Source of the DNA: Finegoldia magna ATCC 53516
Lineage (GTDB): Bacteria; Bacillota; Clostridia; Tissierellales; Peptoniphilaceae
DNA: 64,000 bases
Assembly: GCF_000159695.1 (NCBI RefSeq)
Contig: NZ_CM000955.1
Span: forward strand, 389,001 to 453,000
Reading direction: 5' to 3'
The position numbers and the translations under genes were made by a program. This document shows positions 1-9,220 of this stretch, in pieces; within the stretch, counting starts at the first letter, position 1, and each line of letters opens with the position of its first letter. A model generated the notes under the pieces. The model had not been told where the DNA came from. It did not search any database and saw nothing but the letters and a program-made list of their open reading frames with translations.

Positions 1-421
1 CTCCGACGAATAAGTCTGCAAGTCTAAAGAATGGACAAGTTTTTTCAAATCTAGCACCTAGAGATGCTTTGATTAGTGGACATGTTGCAGTTGGAAGATA
101 TTTTTCTCCACCTGGTACCCAAAATTGTGATCCTGAACACAAACCAGTATTGATAGCTCCACAACCAAATACTACTTCATCAGGAACGTGAATACAGAAT
201 GTTCCTACAACTTTTCCGCCGTTTTTTTGGAATTCGATTAATTCAGCTGGTCTAATTCCGTGGATTTCTGCAACAACCATGTTGAAATAATCCATTTTTT
301 CTGGTCTATTTTCTTGTGATAAATATACATCACCAAATGCTTGTGGTAAAACTTCACACAAAACGTCGTGTTGATCGACATCCATTCCTAAATCTTCCCA
401 CATTTTTCTGTAATCTGCCAT
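1..421 (-). CDS. 2-hydroxyacyl-CoA dehydratase / double-cubane cluster family protein (partial)
   Basis: Only the N-terminal 140 residues are present; the gene continues beyond the left edge. The family (HgdA/HgdB, HadB/HadC and the double-cubane proteins) binds Fe-S clusters and is reduced by an ATP-dependent activase, either to dehydrate 2-hydroxyacyl-CoA or to reduce other small substrates. Visible family features are a segment reading GTFCIHVPDEVVFGCGAI, then LCSGSQ and CPLIKAS, with cysteines placed as in the cluster-binding domain. The ATG at 421 has a run of five G residues just upstream (429-433). It follows the HgdB-like gene after 11 bases and the activase gene, so the three form one operon. 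The substrate cannot be told from sequence; a double-cubane type protein is as likely as a true acyl-CoA dehydratase. Confidence 0.75.
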   Translation of the reverse strand, partial: MADYRKMWEDLGMDVDQHDVLCEVLPQAFGDVYLSQENRPEKMDYFNMVVAEIHGIRPAELIEFQKNGGKVVGTFCIHVPDEVVFGCGAINTGLCSGSQFWVPGGEKYLPTATCPLIKASLGARFEKTCPFFRLADLFVG

Positions 422-432
422 TTTTATACCCC

Positions 433-1227
433 CTAGTAAGTAATTACATTATCATCACAATCAAATTGGCTACAGTTATTAATAACATAATCTGGTTTGA
501 AATCGAATTGCTTGTACTTTTCATCTATGTATTCAAACCCTTTTTTTGTAAAAATATCGTGATATTCGCCTTCACAAAAATAGCCTTCTTTGATTAATTG
601 ATCAAATTTTTTGTACACTCCAGCTGCTGCCTGAAGTTTTACAGATGATTTATCCCTAAAAGAATCATCTATATGTTTTTTGATGAATTCTATTCTTTTG
701 TCTATGTCGAAGATAAATTTTGAGAAATATTCCACCTCGTATATTCTTCTCTCATCAATATCGCATTTTCTGAGATTGAATATAAGAGATGAAATTTCTC
801 TGGATTTTTCAATTAAATCATTAAATTTTTCTTCGTCAAATTTTTTGTCCAGTTTACCTTCCAAATACTCAATCAAAGATTTATAATCCCTGTATTTGTA
901 CACGAAAACATCTTTGTCAGTTTTCTTTTTCAAAGTTTCGTAGCGAATTTTGCAACTATCATCTACAATGAAAAACGATGAACTAAACATAAAAGGACAT
1001 CTTCCAAGTTCCAAATAAGCAAAAGAAGAATTCAACATATCACAGTAATTATTATCTGTATAATCTTCTGTGACTTCCCTGTCTATTCCATAAGAATACA
1101 CTGTTGTAACTCCAAAACTCTCAACGATTTCCCATGGAACTCTGCCCCACAATGAAACAACAGTTGTTGATTTACTCAAAGTGAGTGCATCAATATATGC
1201 GTTTTTTCTAATATCTAAATAATCCAT
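433..1227 (-). CDS. short HgdB-like 2-hydroxyacyl-CoA dehydratase family subunit
   Basis: This 264-residue protein resembles only the N-terminal half of HgdB/HadC-type subunits: it has VPWEIVESFG near residues 31-40, a Cys-containing CDMLNSSFAYLELGRCPF segment near 63-80, and a helical stretch after LEGKLDKKFDEEKF. Family members are usually 370-430 residues, so a whole second domain is missing, and there is no sign of a frameshift because the next gene starts 11 bases after the stop. Its ATG shares one base with the stop codon of the activase gene (TAATG), which suggests translational coupling. Position between an activase and a full-size-looking dehydratase protein suggests it is a cofactor-carrying or structural partner. 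Function is inferred from family and context only. Confidence 0.6.
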   Translation of the reverse strand: MDYLDIRKNAYIDALTLSKSTTVVSLWGRVPWEIVESFGVTTVYSYGIDREVTEDYTDNNYCDMLNSSFAYLELGRCPFMFSSSFFIVDDSCKIRYETLKKKTDKDVFVYKYRDYKSLIEYLEGKLDKKFDEEKFNDLIEKSREISSLIFNLRKCDIDERRIYEVEYFSKFIFDIDKRIEFIKKHIDDSFRDKSSVKLQAAAGVYKKFDQLIKEGYFCEGEYHDIFTKKGFEYIDEKYKQFDFKPDYVINNCSQFDCDDNVITY

Positions 1228-1982
1228 TATCTTGCCAAGACTGCTGCTCCTATCGCTCCTGCAAATCTCGCGTTTTCATTTGTTTCTACGGTTGCTGACA
1301 GAAGTTGTGACAAGTGTTCTGTCATATAATCATTTCCCGAAAAACCTCCAGTTAAGAAATAATAATCCGTAGCAGGAAGTCTGTGAACCAAAGTCTTCAC
1401 TTTATTAATGATAGAATTAATTACACCACAAGCAATATCTTCTTTTGGTGTGCCTTTTCCAATTAATGAAATGATTTCTGTTTCAGCAAAAACCGTACAC
1501 ATCGAAGAAATTTTCACATCTTTTCCAGTTCTTGCCAAATCAAACATTTCGTCCAGTCCAACACCAAGACGATTTGCCATTACTTCCAAAAATTTCCCAG
1601 TACCAGCAGAACACTTATCATTCATTATGAAATCTTCCACCATACCATTTTTGTAACTTATGGCTTTTGTATCTTGTCCTCCAATGTCGATAATAGTCAT
1701 ATCAGTATCGTTGAAAAAACTTGCGCCTTTTGCGTGGCATGTTATTTCTGTAACGACTTTGTCCGCAAATGGAACAGAAACTCTCCCGTATCCTGTAGCA
1801 ACAACTTTGCTATTATCTTCGTTTACTCCATTTGATTCTAGCCATTCTTTTATAGTTTTACTTGTTTCAACAGAACTCCAGCCCGTTGGCATAACTTTTT
1901 TGAAAAGAATTTCTTTTTTTGAATCATCTAAAACAACTACCTTTGAAGCAGTTGAACCTATATCAATTCCTACATAATACAT
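1227..1982 (-). CDS. acyl-CoA dehydratase activase (HgdC-type ASKHA ATPase)
   Basis: A 251-residue activator of the 2-hydroxyglutaryl-CoA dehydratase kind. Such homodimers hold one [4Fe-4S] cluster between the subunits and use ATP hydrolysis to inject a low-potential electron into the dehydratase. The N-terminal phosphate-binding loop GIDIGSTASK (residues 5-14), the second ASKHA loop IDIGGQDTKA, and both cluster cysteines (in DKCSAGTGKF and SSMCTVFAETE) are present. I start at the ATG at 1982 because GGTGAT lies at the correct spacing; the frame is open up to 2045 but an upstream start has no ribosome site. It is the first gene of the operon and a TATAAT lies at 1999-2004. Clearly assigned to the family; the partner substrate is unknown. 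Confidence 0.88.
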   Translation of the reverse strand: MYYVGIDIGSTASKVVVLDDSKKEILFKKVMPTGWSSVETSKTIKEWLESNGVNEDNSKVVATGYGRVSVPFADKVVTEITCHAKGASFFNDTDMTIIDIGGQDTKAISYKNGMVEDFIMNDKCSAGTGKFLEVMANRLGVGLDEMFDLARTGKDVKISSMCTVFAETEIISLIGKGTPKEDIACGVINSIINKVKTLVHRLPATDYYFLTGGFSGNDYMTEHLSQLLSATVETNENARFAGAIGAAVLAR

Positions 1983-1998
1983 ATTTATCACCATCTTC

Positions 1999-2004
1999 AT
2001 TATA
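1999..2004 (-). promoter_or_regulatory. candidate -10 element of the activase operon
   Basis: A perfect TATAAT on the minus strand, about 17 bases before the ATG at 1982, would give a very short leader. No good -35 hexamer is seen 16-18 bases upstream, so the assignment is tentative. Confidence 0.35.
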
Positions 2005-2097
2005 ACATCAAACAAAATTATTTTCTGATTTATAAGATTATTCAATAAATCAAGGCTTATTTATAGGAAAAATTTATAAATAAAAATGTGAATAAAA

Positions 2098-2128
2098 AAA
2101 GCCTCGAAAATTAATTTCAAGGCTTTCA
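2098..2128 (-). terminator. terminator after the secreted C39-like gene
   Basis: On the minus strand an AGCCTTGAAA arm, a short AT loop and TTTTCGAGGCT are followed by seven T. It begins just after the stop at 2132 and separates this gene from the activase operon. Confidence 0.85.
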
Positions 2129-2131
2129 TTC

Positions 2132-2776
2132 TTATCCTATTACTATAATATTTCCCCACCATCTGAAAATTGATTGTGACAATTCGTTTGCTGCATATAA
2201 TCTGTCTTTACCTTTTGGTTGACCGTTAAAATACATTTCTCCCCAATTGTTTGGATCGTAAACTTCAAAATACAATCTATTATTGATATGAGTGTATCCT
2301 TTGACAACTAAGAAATGTCCTCCTTGGTAGTTGTAAAATCTACCAATGTTTGAATTATTGTTATTATTAAATGAAATAAATCCAGTATTCACGCAAACAA
2401 TTGCAATGTTTCCATTATCCAATATATCTGTCAAAGTATCTTCTCCATTGTATACAATTGTACGATTTGGAATTCTTTGATCATTCAAATATTGTGATAC
2501 AGTGTTTGTGGACCACCATCCACCTTGCATAGGATAACGATCTCTTGCACCAGCTGCTGTTGAGATTGTATTTCTGTTGAACCATTTTTCTACCATTACA
2601 CTTGAAGATGGACCACAATTTGAGTTACTAGCCCAGCCAGTATTTCCTTGATCTATGTACCAATTATAGTTTCTATTGTTGTGTACTTCTTGTCTTACTG
2701 CGCCTGTAAAAGTAGGTGTTACTAAAACTACGATTGCCATTAAAAGCATTAATATTTTTTTGCTAAATTTCTTCAT
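2132..2776 (-). CDS. secreted papain-fold (peptidase C39-like) protein
   Basis: A 214-residue exported protein with a typical signal peptide (KK charge, hydrophobic residues 8-20, likely cleavage after TFTGA near residue 26). The mature part has the layout of C39-like cysteine peptidases: NCGPSS with the nucleophile Cys54, GGHFLVVKG with His154, and an Asp at 174 in VYDPNNWG. This fold is used by bacteriocin-processing domains but stand-alone secreted versions act on proteins or cell-wall peptides. No transmembrane ABC domains are attached and no leader-peptide genes are nearby, so a bacteriocin role is unlikely. AAAGGAG precedes the ATG. The gene is monocistronic, with its own terminator at 2098-2128. 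Active-site residues are seen; substrate is unknown. Confidence 0.75.
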   Translation of the reverse strand: MKKFSKKILMLLMAIVVLVTPTFTGAVRQEVHNNRNYNWYIDQGNTGWASNSNCGPSSSVMVEKWFNRNTISTAAGARDRYPMQGGWWSTNTVSQYLNDQRIPNRTIVYNGEDTLTDILDNGNIAIVCVNTGFISFNNNNNSNIGRFYNYQGGHFLVVKGYTHINNRLYFEVYDPNNWGEMYFNGQPKGKDRLYAANELSQSIFRWWGNIIVIG

Positions 2777-2982
2777 ATTTTTACTCCTTTAATTTTATTT
2801 TTAAAAAGAAGACGTTTTACTTATATTTATAACCTCCTTATTTTATTTTTCTTCTTTTTATTAGCTAAATTATTTGATTTTATAACAATTAATTTCATAA
2901 ATCTATGTATTTTCTGTAGTTATGTTATCGTTTACAATAAAAGTATAACATTTAATTTTAAATTTTGAAATAGTTTTGAACA

Positions 2983-3022
2983 AAAAAATAGTAGCGCATT
3001 TTTAAAATGCACTACTATTTTA
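2983..3022 (-). terminator. terminator after the NCS2 permease gene
   Basis: A 14-15 bp stem (AAATAGTAGTGCATT against AATGCGCTACTATTT, one wobble) with a short loop is followed by seven T on the minus strand. It ends the ABC-F/permease unit. Confidence 0.85.
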
Positions 3023-3031
3023 ATTTAATAT

Positions 3032-4339
3032 TTAAAATAATGGCCAAATTATTCTTAATACGAATACTATTGCCAAGATATACATCAAAATTGAAACATC
3101 TTTTCTTTTTCCTGCTAATAATTTTATCAATACATAGCTTATCATTCCGAAAGAAATTCCTTCTGCGATTGAATAACAAAATGGCATCGCAATTATTGTT
3201 ATGAATGCAGGAATTGCTTCTGAATAATCGTAAAAGTCGATTTCTTTGATTGAGCTAAGCATAAATAATCCTACGATTACAAGTGCAGGTCCTGTTGCTT
3301 GTGCAGGAATCATTCCGAATACTGGGAACAAGAATAAGCTTAGGAAGAAAAATAATGCTGTTGACAAAGCTGTTAGACCAGTTCTTCCACCTTCTGCAAC
3401 TCCTGATGCCGATTCAACAAATGTAGTTACTGTACTTGTACCAAGTAGAGCTCCCATTGTTGTTCCAATCGCGTCTGCTAATAATGCAGGAGATGCTTCT
3501 TTTAATTTTCCTTGTTCATCTAACATACCAGCTTTTGCACTAACTCCAACCAAAGTTCCTACTGTATCGAAAATATCTACAAATAAGAATGTGAATACTA
3601 CAGTGAACATATCAAAAGTAAATATTTTATCGAATTGTATTTTAAAAGCTACTGGAGCTAATGATGGTGGCAATGTTATTGGAGATCCGCCTTGGTATTT
3701 TGACACTCCCAAAATTAATGCCAAAATAGTAGACGCCAAAATTCCATACATCAACGCACCTTTGATTTCTCTTGCTAAAAGTAAAGCGATAATGAATAAT
3801 CCTACAATAAATACTACGCTTTCTCTACTCAAAAGATTTCCCAATTGTAATACAGTACCTTCACCTTGCATAATAATTCCTGAATTTACCAAACCAACTA
3901 ATGCTATAAAAAGTCCAATTCCACAGCTAACAGCTTTTTTCAAATTAATTGGAATCGCATCAAAAATCATTTCTCTTACTTTAAATAATGAAAGAATTAA
4001 AAATATAATACCTTCCAAAAATACAGCAGTAAGTGCAAATTGCCAAGTATAGCCTAAAGTTTTTACGACTGTGAATGTAAAAAACGCATTAAGTCCCATT
4101 CCTGGAGCGAGTCCAAATGGTAAGTTCGCTAAGAAAGCCATGCAAATCATAGCAATGATACTTGAAACAACACTAGCCGTAAACACTCCGCCCTTGTCCA
4201 TTCCAGTTTGACTCAACATTTGTGGATTCACTGCCAAGATATAACTCATAGTCATAAATGTAGTAAATCCCGCCATTAATTCCGTCTTAACATCTGTTTT
4301 CTTTTCAGATAGACGAAATCTTTTTTCTAAAAAATCCAA
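3032..4339 (-). CDS. NCS2/AzgA-type purine (hypoxanthine/guanine/adenine) permease
   Basis: A 435-residue membrane protein with about 12-14 hydrophobic segments. The N-terminal segment TELMAGFTTFMTMSYILAVNP, followed by LPFGLAPGMGLNAFF, is the signature of the AzgA/PbuG/PbuO branch of nucleobase:cation symporters, and VDIFDTVGTLVGV near residue 255 is the conserved TM8 motif with the substrate-site residues. It would import purine bases by proton symport. It lies 11 bases downstream of the ABC-F gene, so the two are co-transcribed; no purine riboswitch is visible. Family assignment is strong; which purine is preferred is not decidable here. Confidence 0.9.
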   Translation of the reverse strand: MDFLEKRFRLSEKKTDVKTELMAGFTTFMTMSYILAVNPQMLSQTGMDKGGVFTASVVSSIIAMICMAFLANLPFGLAPGMGLNAFFTFTVVKTLGYTWQFALTAVFLEGIIFLILSLFKVREMIFDAIPINLKKAVSCGIGLFIALVGLVNSGIIMQGEGTVLQLGNLLSRESVVFIVGLFIIALLLAREIKGALMYGILASTILALILGVSKYQGGSPITLPPSLAPVAFKIQFDKIFTFDMFTVVFTFLFVDIFDTVGTLVGVSAKAGMLDEQGKLKEASPALLADAIGTTMGALLGTSTVTTFVESASGVAEGGRTGLTALSTALFFFLSLFLFPVFGMIPAQATGPALVIVGLFMLSSIKEIDFYDYSEAIPAFITIIAMPFCYSIAEGISFGMISYVLIKLLAGKRKDVSILMYILAIVFVLRIIWPLF

Positions 4340-4350
4340 GTTTTCCCTCC

Positions 4351-6264
4351 TTAATTTTTATCAAAATCTTCGTATTCCAATTGTTTATCTTCCCAATCTG
4401 AATACAAAGAATTTTTGTCAGCGTTAAGATTTTCCAATTCTTCATTTAATTGAAGAATTTTTTTAGGATCATCGTAAATATCATTTTGACAAAACATATC
4501 TTCAATTTCTTTGATTCGTTCGTCAATTTTATCTATGTTTGATTCAATCGTCTCAATTTGTTTCCTTAATTTTTTAAGATTATTAGTAATAGCACGTTGT
4601 TTTTTCTTTTCTTTCAAAGCGGCAGTTTTGTTCAAACTTTCCTCTGTTTTATCCACTTTCAAATCGTTGATTTTTTCTTGATAATAATCGTAATTTCCAA
4701 GATAAGTTGTCGCTTTATCTTTTTCCAACACAATAATTTTATCACAAACTCTATTCAAGAAGTATCTGTCGTGGCTAATTACAAAAACCGTACCTTCGTA
4801 ATTTATCAAAGAATCTTCCAAACTTTCCTTAGAGTCAATGTCCAAGTGATTGGTAGGTTCGTCCAGCAACAAAAAATTTGATTTTGAAAGCATCAATTTC
4901 AACAACGATACACGCGCCTTTTCTCCCCCACTCAAATCTTCAATAAGTTTGAAAATATCGTCTCCTACAAAATTCATAATAGCAAGAGCGCTTCTGATTT
5001 CGTAATGAGTCATTTTAGGGTATTCGTCCCAGATTTCATCTATAATTGTGTTTTTGTCGTTCAAATACATCTGCTCTTGGTCAAAATATCCTATATTAAC
5101 ATTGGATCCTAATCTGAATTTTCCAGAAGTTGGTTTTAATTTTTTCGTTATGATATTGAATAAAGTCGTTTTACCAACTCCATTTGCTCCGATTAGTCCA
5201 ACTCTTTCTTCCTTATATATATCTAAGTTACAGTTCTCAAAAATTAACTTGTCGTCGATTTTTTTGGATAAATCTTCAACCATCAAGACGTCCTTGCCGC
5301 TTGGCGAAGATATTTTGAATTTTATTCCAAAAGTTCCATCGTCATACGTTGGCTTATCCATAAGCTTCATTTTATCCAAAAGTTTCTTTCTGGATTGTCC
5401 TTGTTTATTCTTCTTCGCATTATCAGTGCTAGTGTATTTTTCGACGATTTCAAGTTGTCTCTTGTATTCACGTTGTTGATTTTCGTAGGTTTTTCGTTGG
5501 ATATCCATGTAGATTTTTCTCTGTTTCATAAAATCAGTGTAGTCTGTCTCATAAGTTTTGATGGTTCTATTTTCCATATGAAAAATCCTGTTCACAATTC
5601 CATCTAAGAAATATCTATCGTGTGAAATTATCACACAAGCGCCCTTGTAATTTTTCAAAAAAGTTTCCAAAAATTCGATAGCTTTGATATCCAAATGGTT
5701 GGTAGGTTCGTCTAGTAACAATACGTCGCATTTTTGCAGAAGAAGTTTCGCGAGCATTATTCGTGATTTCTGACCACCACTGAAATTTGTGACGTTTTTA
5801 TCCAAATCATCATCAGAAAATCCCAAACCTTTTAATGTCCCTTTGATTTCAGAATCATAGAGATATCCTCCCATTGATTCAAATCTTTCCAAATCTCTGT
5901 GATATTTGTTCATCAAATCTTCCAAATCTTCAGTATTCTTCATTTGATTTTCGTATTCGCGAAGTTTTTGTTCCAGTCTCAATACTTCTGAAAACACGCT
6001 CAAACATTCTTCATACAGAGTATTTGTTGAATCGAATGAATTATGTTGCTTCAAATATCCTATTTTCATATCGTTTTTGATGAACAAATCTCCACCGTCT
6101 TTGGATAATTCTCCTGTAAGGATATTGAATAAAGTGGATTTTCCGGCACCATTTATTCCTATGATTCCAATTTTATCATTGTCGTTAATATTAAAAGTCA
6201 CATTTTCTAAAATGCTTTTATCTAAGAAAGATTTTTCTATGTCTTTTGCGCCTATTAGAATCAT
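4351..6264 (-). CDS. ABC-F family ribosome-associated ATPase (YdiF/Uup-like)
   Basis: 637 residues with two ABC domains in tandem and no membrane segment. Domain 1 has GINGAGKST (about 36-44) and signature NFSGGQKSR; domain 2 has GANGVGKTT and LSGGEKARVS; both have LLLDEPTNHLD Walker B blocks typical of ABC-F proteins. A lysine/arginine-rich linker (QRKTYENQQREYKRQLEIVEK) joins them, and the C-terminal 90 residues form the coiled coil seen in Uup and YdiF. These proteins bind the ribosomal E site and ease stalled translation. The last residues are acidic. Nothing suggests an antibiotic-resistance ABC-F specifically: no attenuator leader is found in the 50 bases upstream. It heads the unit with the purine permease. 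Confidence 0.9.
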   Translation of the reverse strand: MILIGAKDIEKSFLDKSILENVTFNINDNDKIGIIGINGAGKSTLFNILTGELSKDGGDLFIKNDMKIGYLKQHNSFDSTNTLYEECLSVFSEVLRLEQKLREYENQMKNTEDLEDLMNKYHRDLERFESMGGYLYDSEIKGTLKGLGFSDDDLDKNVTNFSGGQKSRIMLAKLLLQKCDVLLLDEPTNHLDIKAIEFLETFLKNYKGACVIISHDRYFLDGIVNRIFHMENRTIKTYETDYTDFMKQRKIYMDIQRKTYENQQREYKRQLEIVEKYTSTDNAKKNKQGQSRKKLLDKMKLMDKPTYDDGTFGIKFKISSPSGKDVLMVEDLSKKIDDKLIFENCNLDIYKEERVGLIGANGVGKTTLFNIITKKLKPTSGKFRLGSNVNIGYFDQEQMYLNDKNTIIDEIWDEYPKMTHYEIRSALAIMNFVGDDIFKLIEDLSGGEKARVSLLKLMLSKSNFLLLDEPTNHLDIDSKESLEDSLINYEGTVFVISHDRYFLNRVCDKIIVLEKDKATTYLGNYDYYQEKINDLKVDKTEESLNKTAALKEKKKQRAITNNLKKLRKQIETIESNIDKIDERIKEIEDMFCQNDIYDDPKKILQLNEELENLNADKNSLYSDWEDKQLEYEDFDKN

Positions 6265-6285
6265 TTTTTCACTTCCTAACTAAAC

Positions 6286-6316
6286 AGTCAATCAACTCAA
6301 TACTGAGTTAATTGAC
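6286..6316 (-). terminator. hairpin after yfcE (weak terminator)
   Basis: GTCAATTAACTCA pairs with TGAGTTGATTGAC across a four-base loop, right after the yfcE stop codon. The following bases (TGTTTAG) are a poor T tract, so termination may be partial and the ABC-F gene may receive read-through from lon-yfcE. Confidence 0.6.
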
Positions 6317-6317
6317 C

Positions 6318-6860
6318 TTATATTTTCAAAGATGACAAAACTTTGCTAGTATCTGTAACTATAAGTTTGATTTCATCTTCATCTATTATCGCGACTGATT
6401 TTACACCGTCTTTTGGAATCGAAGGGCTTCCTGGATTTAACAAAATAACGCCGTCTTTTTCTTCCAAAACTTTTACGTGAGTGTGTCCTGTTATTACGAT
6501 GTCACAATTATTTGCCTTGGCAATTCTAATTCTATTGTCTTCATCTTCTTCATATCCATGAATTGTGAAAATTCTATGTTTACCAAGATTTAATATTCTA
6601 TGTTTTTGTGTCAAATCGTGTTCAATTACCATTTGATCTACATCGCTGTCACAATTTCCTCTAGTGTAGATTACATTATCCATAGATTTCAAAATAACTG
6701 CCAAATCTTTTGGATTGTAATCTTCTGGAAGAGCATTGCGTGGTCCGTGATACAAAACATCTCCCAAATGCAAAATAGTGTCGCAACCTTTTAAAATCTC
6801 CAGAGCTTTTTTCGTATTTTCCAAAGACCCATGAGTATCACTTATTACGCCTATTTTCAT
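6318..6860 (-). CDS. yfcE: YfcE/MJ0936-type metallophosphodiesterase
   Basis: A 180-residue calcineurin-like phosphoesterase. The metal-binding motifs appear in order: SDTHG (residues 7-11), LGDV, GNCD and GHTH, with the C-terminal LLNPGSPSIP that is typical of the YfcE family. These enzymes cleave phosphodiester model substrates; the natural substrate is not settled. The start codon overlaps the lon stop by one base, so it is translationally coupled with lon. Confidence 0.88.
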   Translation of the reverse strand: MKIGVISDTHGSLENTKKALEILKGCDTILHLGDVLYHGPRNALPEDYNPKDLAVILKSMDNVIYTRGNCDSDVDQMVIEHDLTQKHRILNLGKHRIFTIHGYEEDEDNRIRIAKANNCDIVITGHTHVKVLEEKDGVILLNPGSPSIPKDGVKSVAIIDEDEIKLIVTDTSKVLSSLKI

Positions 6861-9190
6861 TAGATTAATACCTCATCCAAAATTTCTTTAACATTACTTG
6901 TAAAATAGAATTTGATTTTTTGTCTAATTTTAGGATCAATATCTTGGATATCTCTTTTGTTTTCTTTTGGCAAGAACACTTTATTGATTCCGTATCTGTG
7001 AGCAGCCAAGACTTTTTCCTTAACTCCACCAATTGCCAACACTCTACCTGTAAGTGTGATTTCTCCAGTCATTGCAAAATCGTGTTTTACTTTTCTTCCT
7101 GTCAATGCACTCACTAAAGCTGTGACCATTGTAACACCTGCTGATGGACCATCTTTTGGAACAGCACCTTCTGGAACGTGAATGTGAATGTCTTTTTCTT
7201 TGTAGAATTCACCTTTTATTCCCAAAGCTTCTTGGTTACTTCTGATGTATGAGATTGCAGCCATTGCAGACTCTTTCATTACATCTCCAAGTTTTCCAGT
7301 AAGTTGTGTTTTTCCTGTACCATCCATTACATTCGCTTCGATTGTAAGGATAACGCCACCAACTTGTGTCCACGCTAATCCATTCACAACTCCGATTGTA
7401 TCTTCTCTTGGAATTTCATCATCTAACACTAATTTAGAGCCCAAGAATTTTTCCAAATTTTTGTTGTTAACTACAACTTTTTTCACATCATCTCTTACAA
7501 TTTTAACGACAGCTTTTCTGACAACTTTACCGATATTTCTTTCAAGCTCTCTTACTCCACTTTCTCTTGTGTAGTTGTTTATAATCGTATAAATAGCATC
7601 TCTTGTGATGTGGAATTGAGATTTGTCCATTCCATTTTCTTTTAATTGACGTGGAAGTAAGTATCTGTTAGCTATTTCAAATTTTTCATAATCTGTATAA
7701 CTTGTAACTCTTATAACTTCCATTCTATCCAACAACGCATCTGGAATTTGTTCTTGTGAATTTGCAGTTGTGATAAACAAAACATCTGACAAATCAACTG
7801 GGATTTCGATGTAATTATCTGTGAATTCGCTGTTTTGTTCGGGATCTAAAACTTCCAACAAAGCACTTGCAGGATCTCCTCTAAAATCAGATGCTAATTT
7901 GTCAATTTCATCCAATAAGAAAACTGGATTTAATTTCTTAGCTTTTTGCAATTGAGTTATAATTCTTCCTGGCATTGCTCCGATGTAAGTTTTTCTGTGA
8001 CCCCTGATTTCTGCTTCATCACGTACGCCACCAAGTCTCATGGATACGAATTTTCTATTAGTTGCTTCAGCGATTGATCTTGCAATTGAAGTTTTACCAA
8101 CCCCTGGAGGTCCAACTAGACAAAGGATAGGTCCTTTTAATGATCCAGTCATCTTCTTAACAGCTAAATATTCCAAAATTCTTTTCTTAACATCTTCAAG
8201 TCCAAAATGACCATCATTTAGAACTTTTTCAGCAACTTTTAAATCAATCGAACTTTTTGATTTTTTGTTCCAAGGAATATCCAATACTTGATCGATATAA
8301 TTTCTAATCACTGTGCTTTCAGGATTATTTGGATTCATAGAAGATAATCTGTTGATTTCCTTTAAGACGTGTTCTTCAGAATCTTTTTTAAGTTTTAATT
8401 TCTTAACTTTGTTGGCATAATCATCTGTGTCTTCAATGTCGTATTCTTCACCCAATTCCATCTTGATTTGACGCAATTGTTCCTGAAGAAAATACTCTTT
8501 TTGTGTGTCAGATATTTCCTTGTTTGTTCTTTCTTCGATATCTTCTTTTATCTTCAAAAACTCAATTTCTTTTATTACAAATTTGTACACCAACTCAATT
8601 CTTTCATCCATATCCAAAGTTTCCAATAATAAAATTGAATCCTTGTCGTTTAATGAAATTAGCATTGAAATTGTATCTATCAAAGAACTTGGATCTTCTT
8701 CGTTTAAAAGTCCCCCAAGCAAATCTTGTGGTAATGGTTTTTTGATAATTTCTGCCAAGCTTTCAAACGAAGAAATAATCATCCTAATCATAGTCAGTGA
8801 TTTATCTGTAGGATGATATTTTGTTTTATCGTATTCCATAACTTCTACGTTTGCTTCTAAGAAACTGTCGTTTTCAACAAAGTCTACGATTTTAGCTCTG
8901 TCGTAAGCTTCAACCAAAACTCTGACATTTCCATTTGGCATTTTAATAGTTTGTTTGATACTTGCAAGAACTCCTGTATGATAAAAATCTTCTTTTGTAA
9001 TGTTTTCTACCATTGGATCTTTTTGCGTACAAATAAAAATCTCAGAATTTCTGAGCAAACTAGCATTTAAAGCATTTAATGAAACTTCTCTTCCAACTTC
9101 AAAATGTTGGATATTATTTGGAAACAACCACAAACCACGCAACGCGATTATTGGAAGTTTCTTTTCTGATATTGTATAGTATTCTTTCAT
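6860..9190 (-). CDS. lon: Lon protease (LonA, ATP-dependent serine protease)
   Basis: 776 residues with the N-terminal substrate-recognition domain, an AAA+ domain (Walker A GPPGVGKTS, Walker B VFLLDEIDK) and a C-terminal protease domain with the Ser-Lys dyad: Ser in PKDGPSAGVT and Lys in GGVKEKVLAAHR. It degrades misfolded and regulatory proteins in the cytoplasm. The frame opens with TTG at 9193, but the ATG at 9190 has GAGGAG four bases upstream and is the better start. It lies just downstream of clpX and its terminator, with only about 30 bases for a promoter, so some transcription may come from clpX read-through. Confidence 0.95.
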   Translation of the reverse strand: MKEYYTISEKKLPIIALRGLWLFPNNIQHFEVGREVSLNALNASLLRNSEIFICTQKDPMVENITKEDFYHTGVLASIKQTIKMPNGNVRVLVEAYDRAKIVDFVENDSFLEANVEVMEYDKTKYHPTDKSLTMIRMIISSFESLAEIIKKPLPQDLLGGLLNEEDPSSLIDTISMLISLNDKDSILLLETLDMDERIELVYKFVIKEIEFLKIKEDIEERTNKEISDTQKEYFLQEQLRQIKMELGEEYDIEDTDDYANKVKKLKLKKDSEEHVLKEINRLSSMNPNNPESTVIRNYIDQVLDIPWNKKSKSSIDLKVAEKVLNDGHFGLEDVKKRILEYLAVKKMTGSLKGPILCLVGPPGVGKTSIARSIAEATNRKFVSMRLGGVRDEAEIRGHRKTYIGAMPGRIITQLQKAKKLNPVFLLDEIDKLASDFRGDPASALLEVLDPEQNSEFTDNYIEIPVDLSDVLFITTANSQEQIPDALLDRMEVIRVTSYTDYEKFEIANRYLLPRQLKENGMDKSQFHITRDAIYTIINNYTRESGVRELERNIGKVVRKAVVKIVRDDVKKVVVNNKNLEKFLGSKLVLDDEIPREDTIGVVNGLAWTQVGGVILTIEANVMDGTGKTQLTGKLGDVMKESAMAAISYIRSNQEALGIKGEFYKEKDIHIHVPEGAVPKDGPSAGVTMVTALVSALTGRKVKHDFAMTGEITLTGRVLAIGGVKEKVLAAHRYGINKVFLPKENKRDIQDIDPKIRQKIKFYFTSNVKEILDEVLI

Positions 9191-9220
9191 CAAACTCCTC
9201 TTTCGAATTTAATCTATTGA

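Noticed and set aside
2132..2776. Bacteriocin-processing transporter based on the C39-like domain.
   Set aside because: The protein is a stand-alone secreted domain with signal peptide; there is no ABC transporter domain and no GG-leader peptide gene nearby.
2777..2900. A leader peptide gene before the C39-like protein (an extra AAGGAGG at about 2834-2840, minus strand).
   Set aside because: No ATG, GTG or TTG follows at a usable distance, and a stop comes within a few codons.
3246..4052. A 268-codon open frame on the + strand inside the purine permease gene.
   Set aside because: It lies antisense to a strongly recognised membrane protein, has no ribosome site or family match, and its composition is that of a shadow frame.
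4351..6264. Antibiotic resistance ABC-F.
   Set aside because: Sequence is closer to the housekeeping Uup/YdiF layout, with a C-terminal coiled coil, and no attenuation leader is visible.
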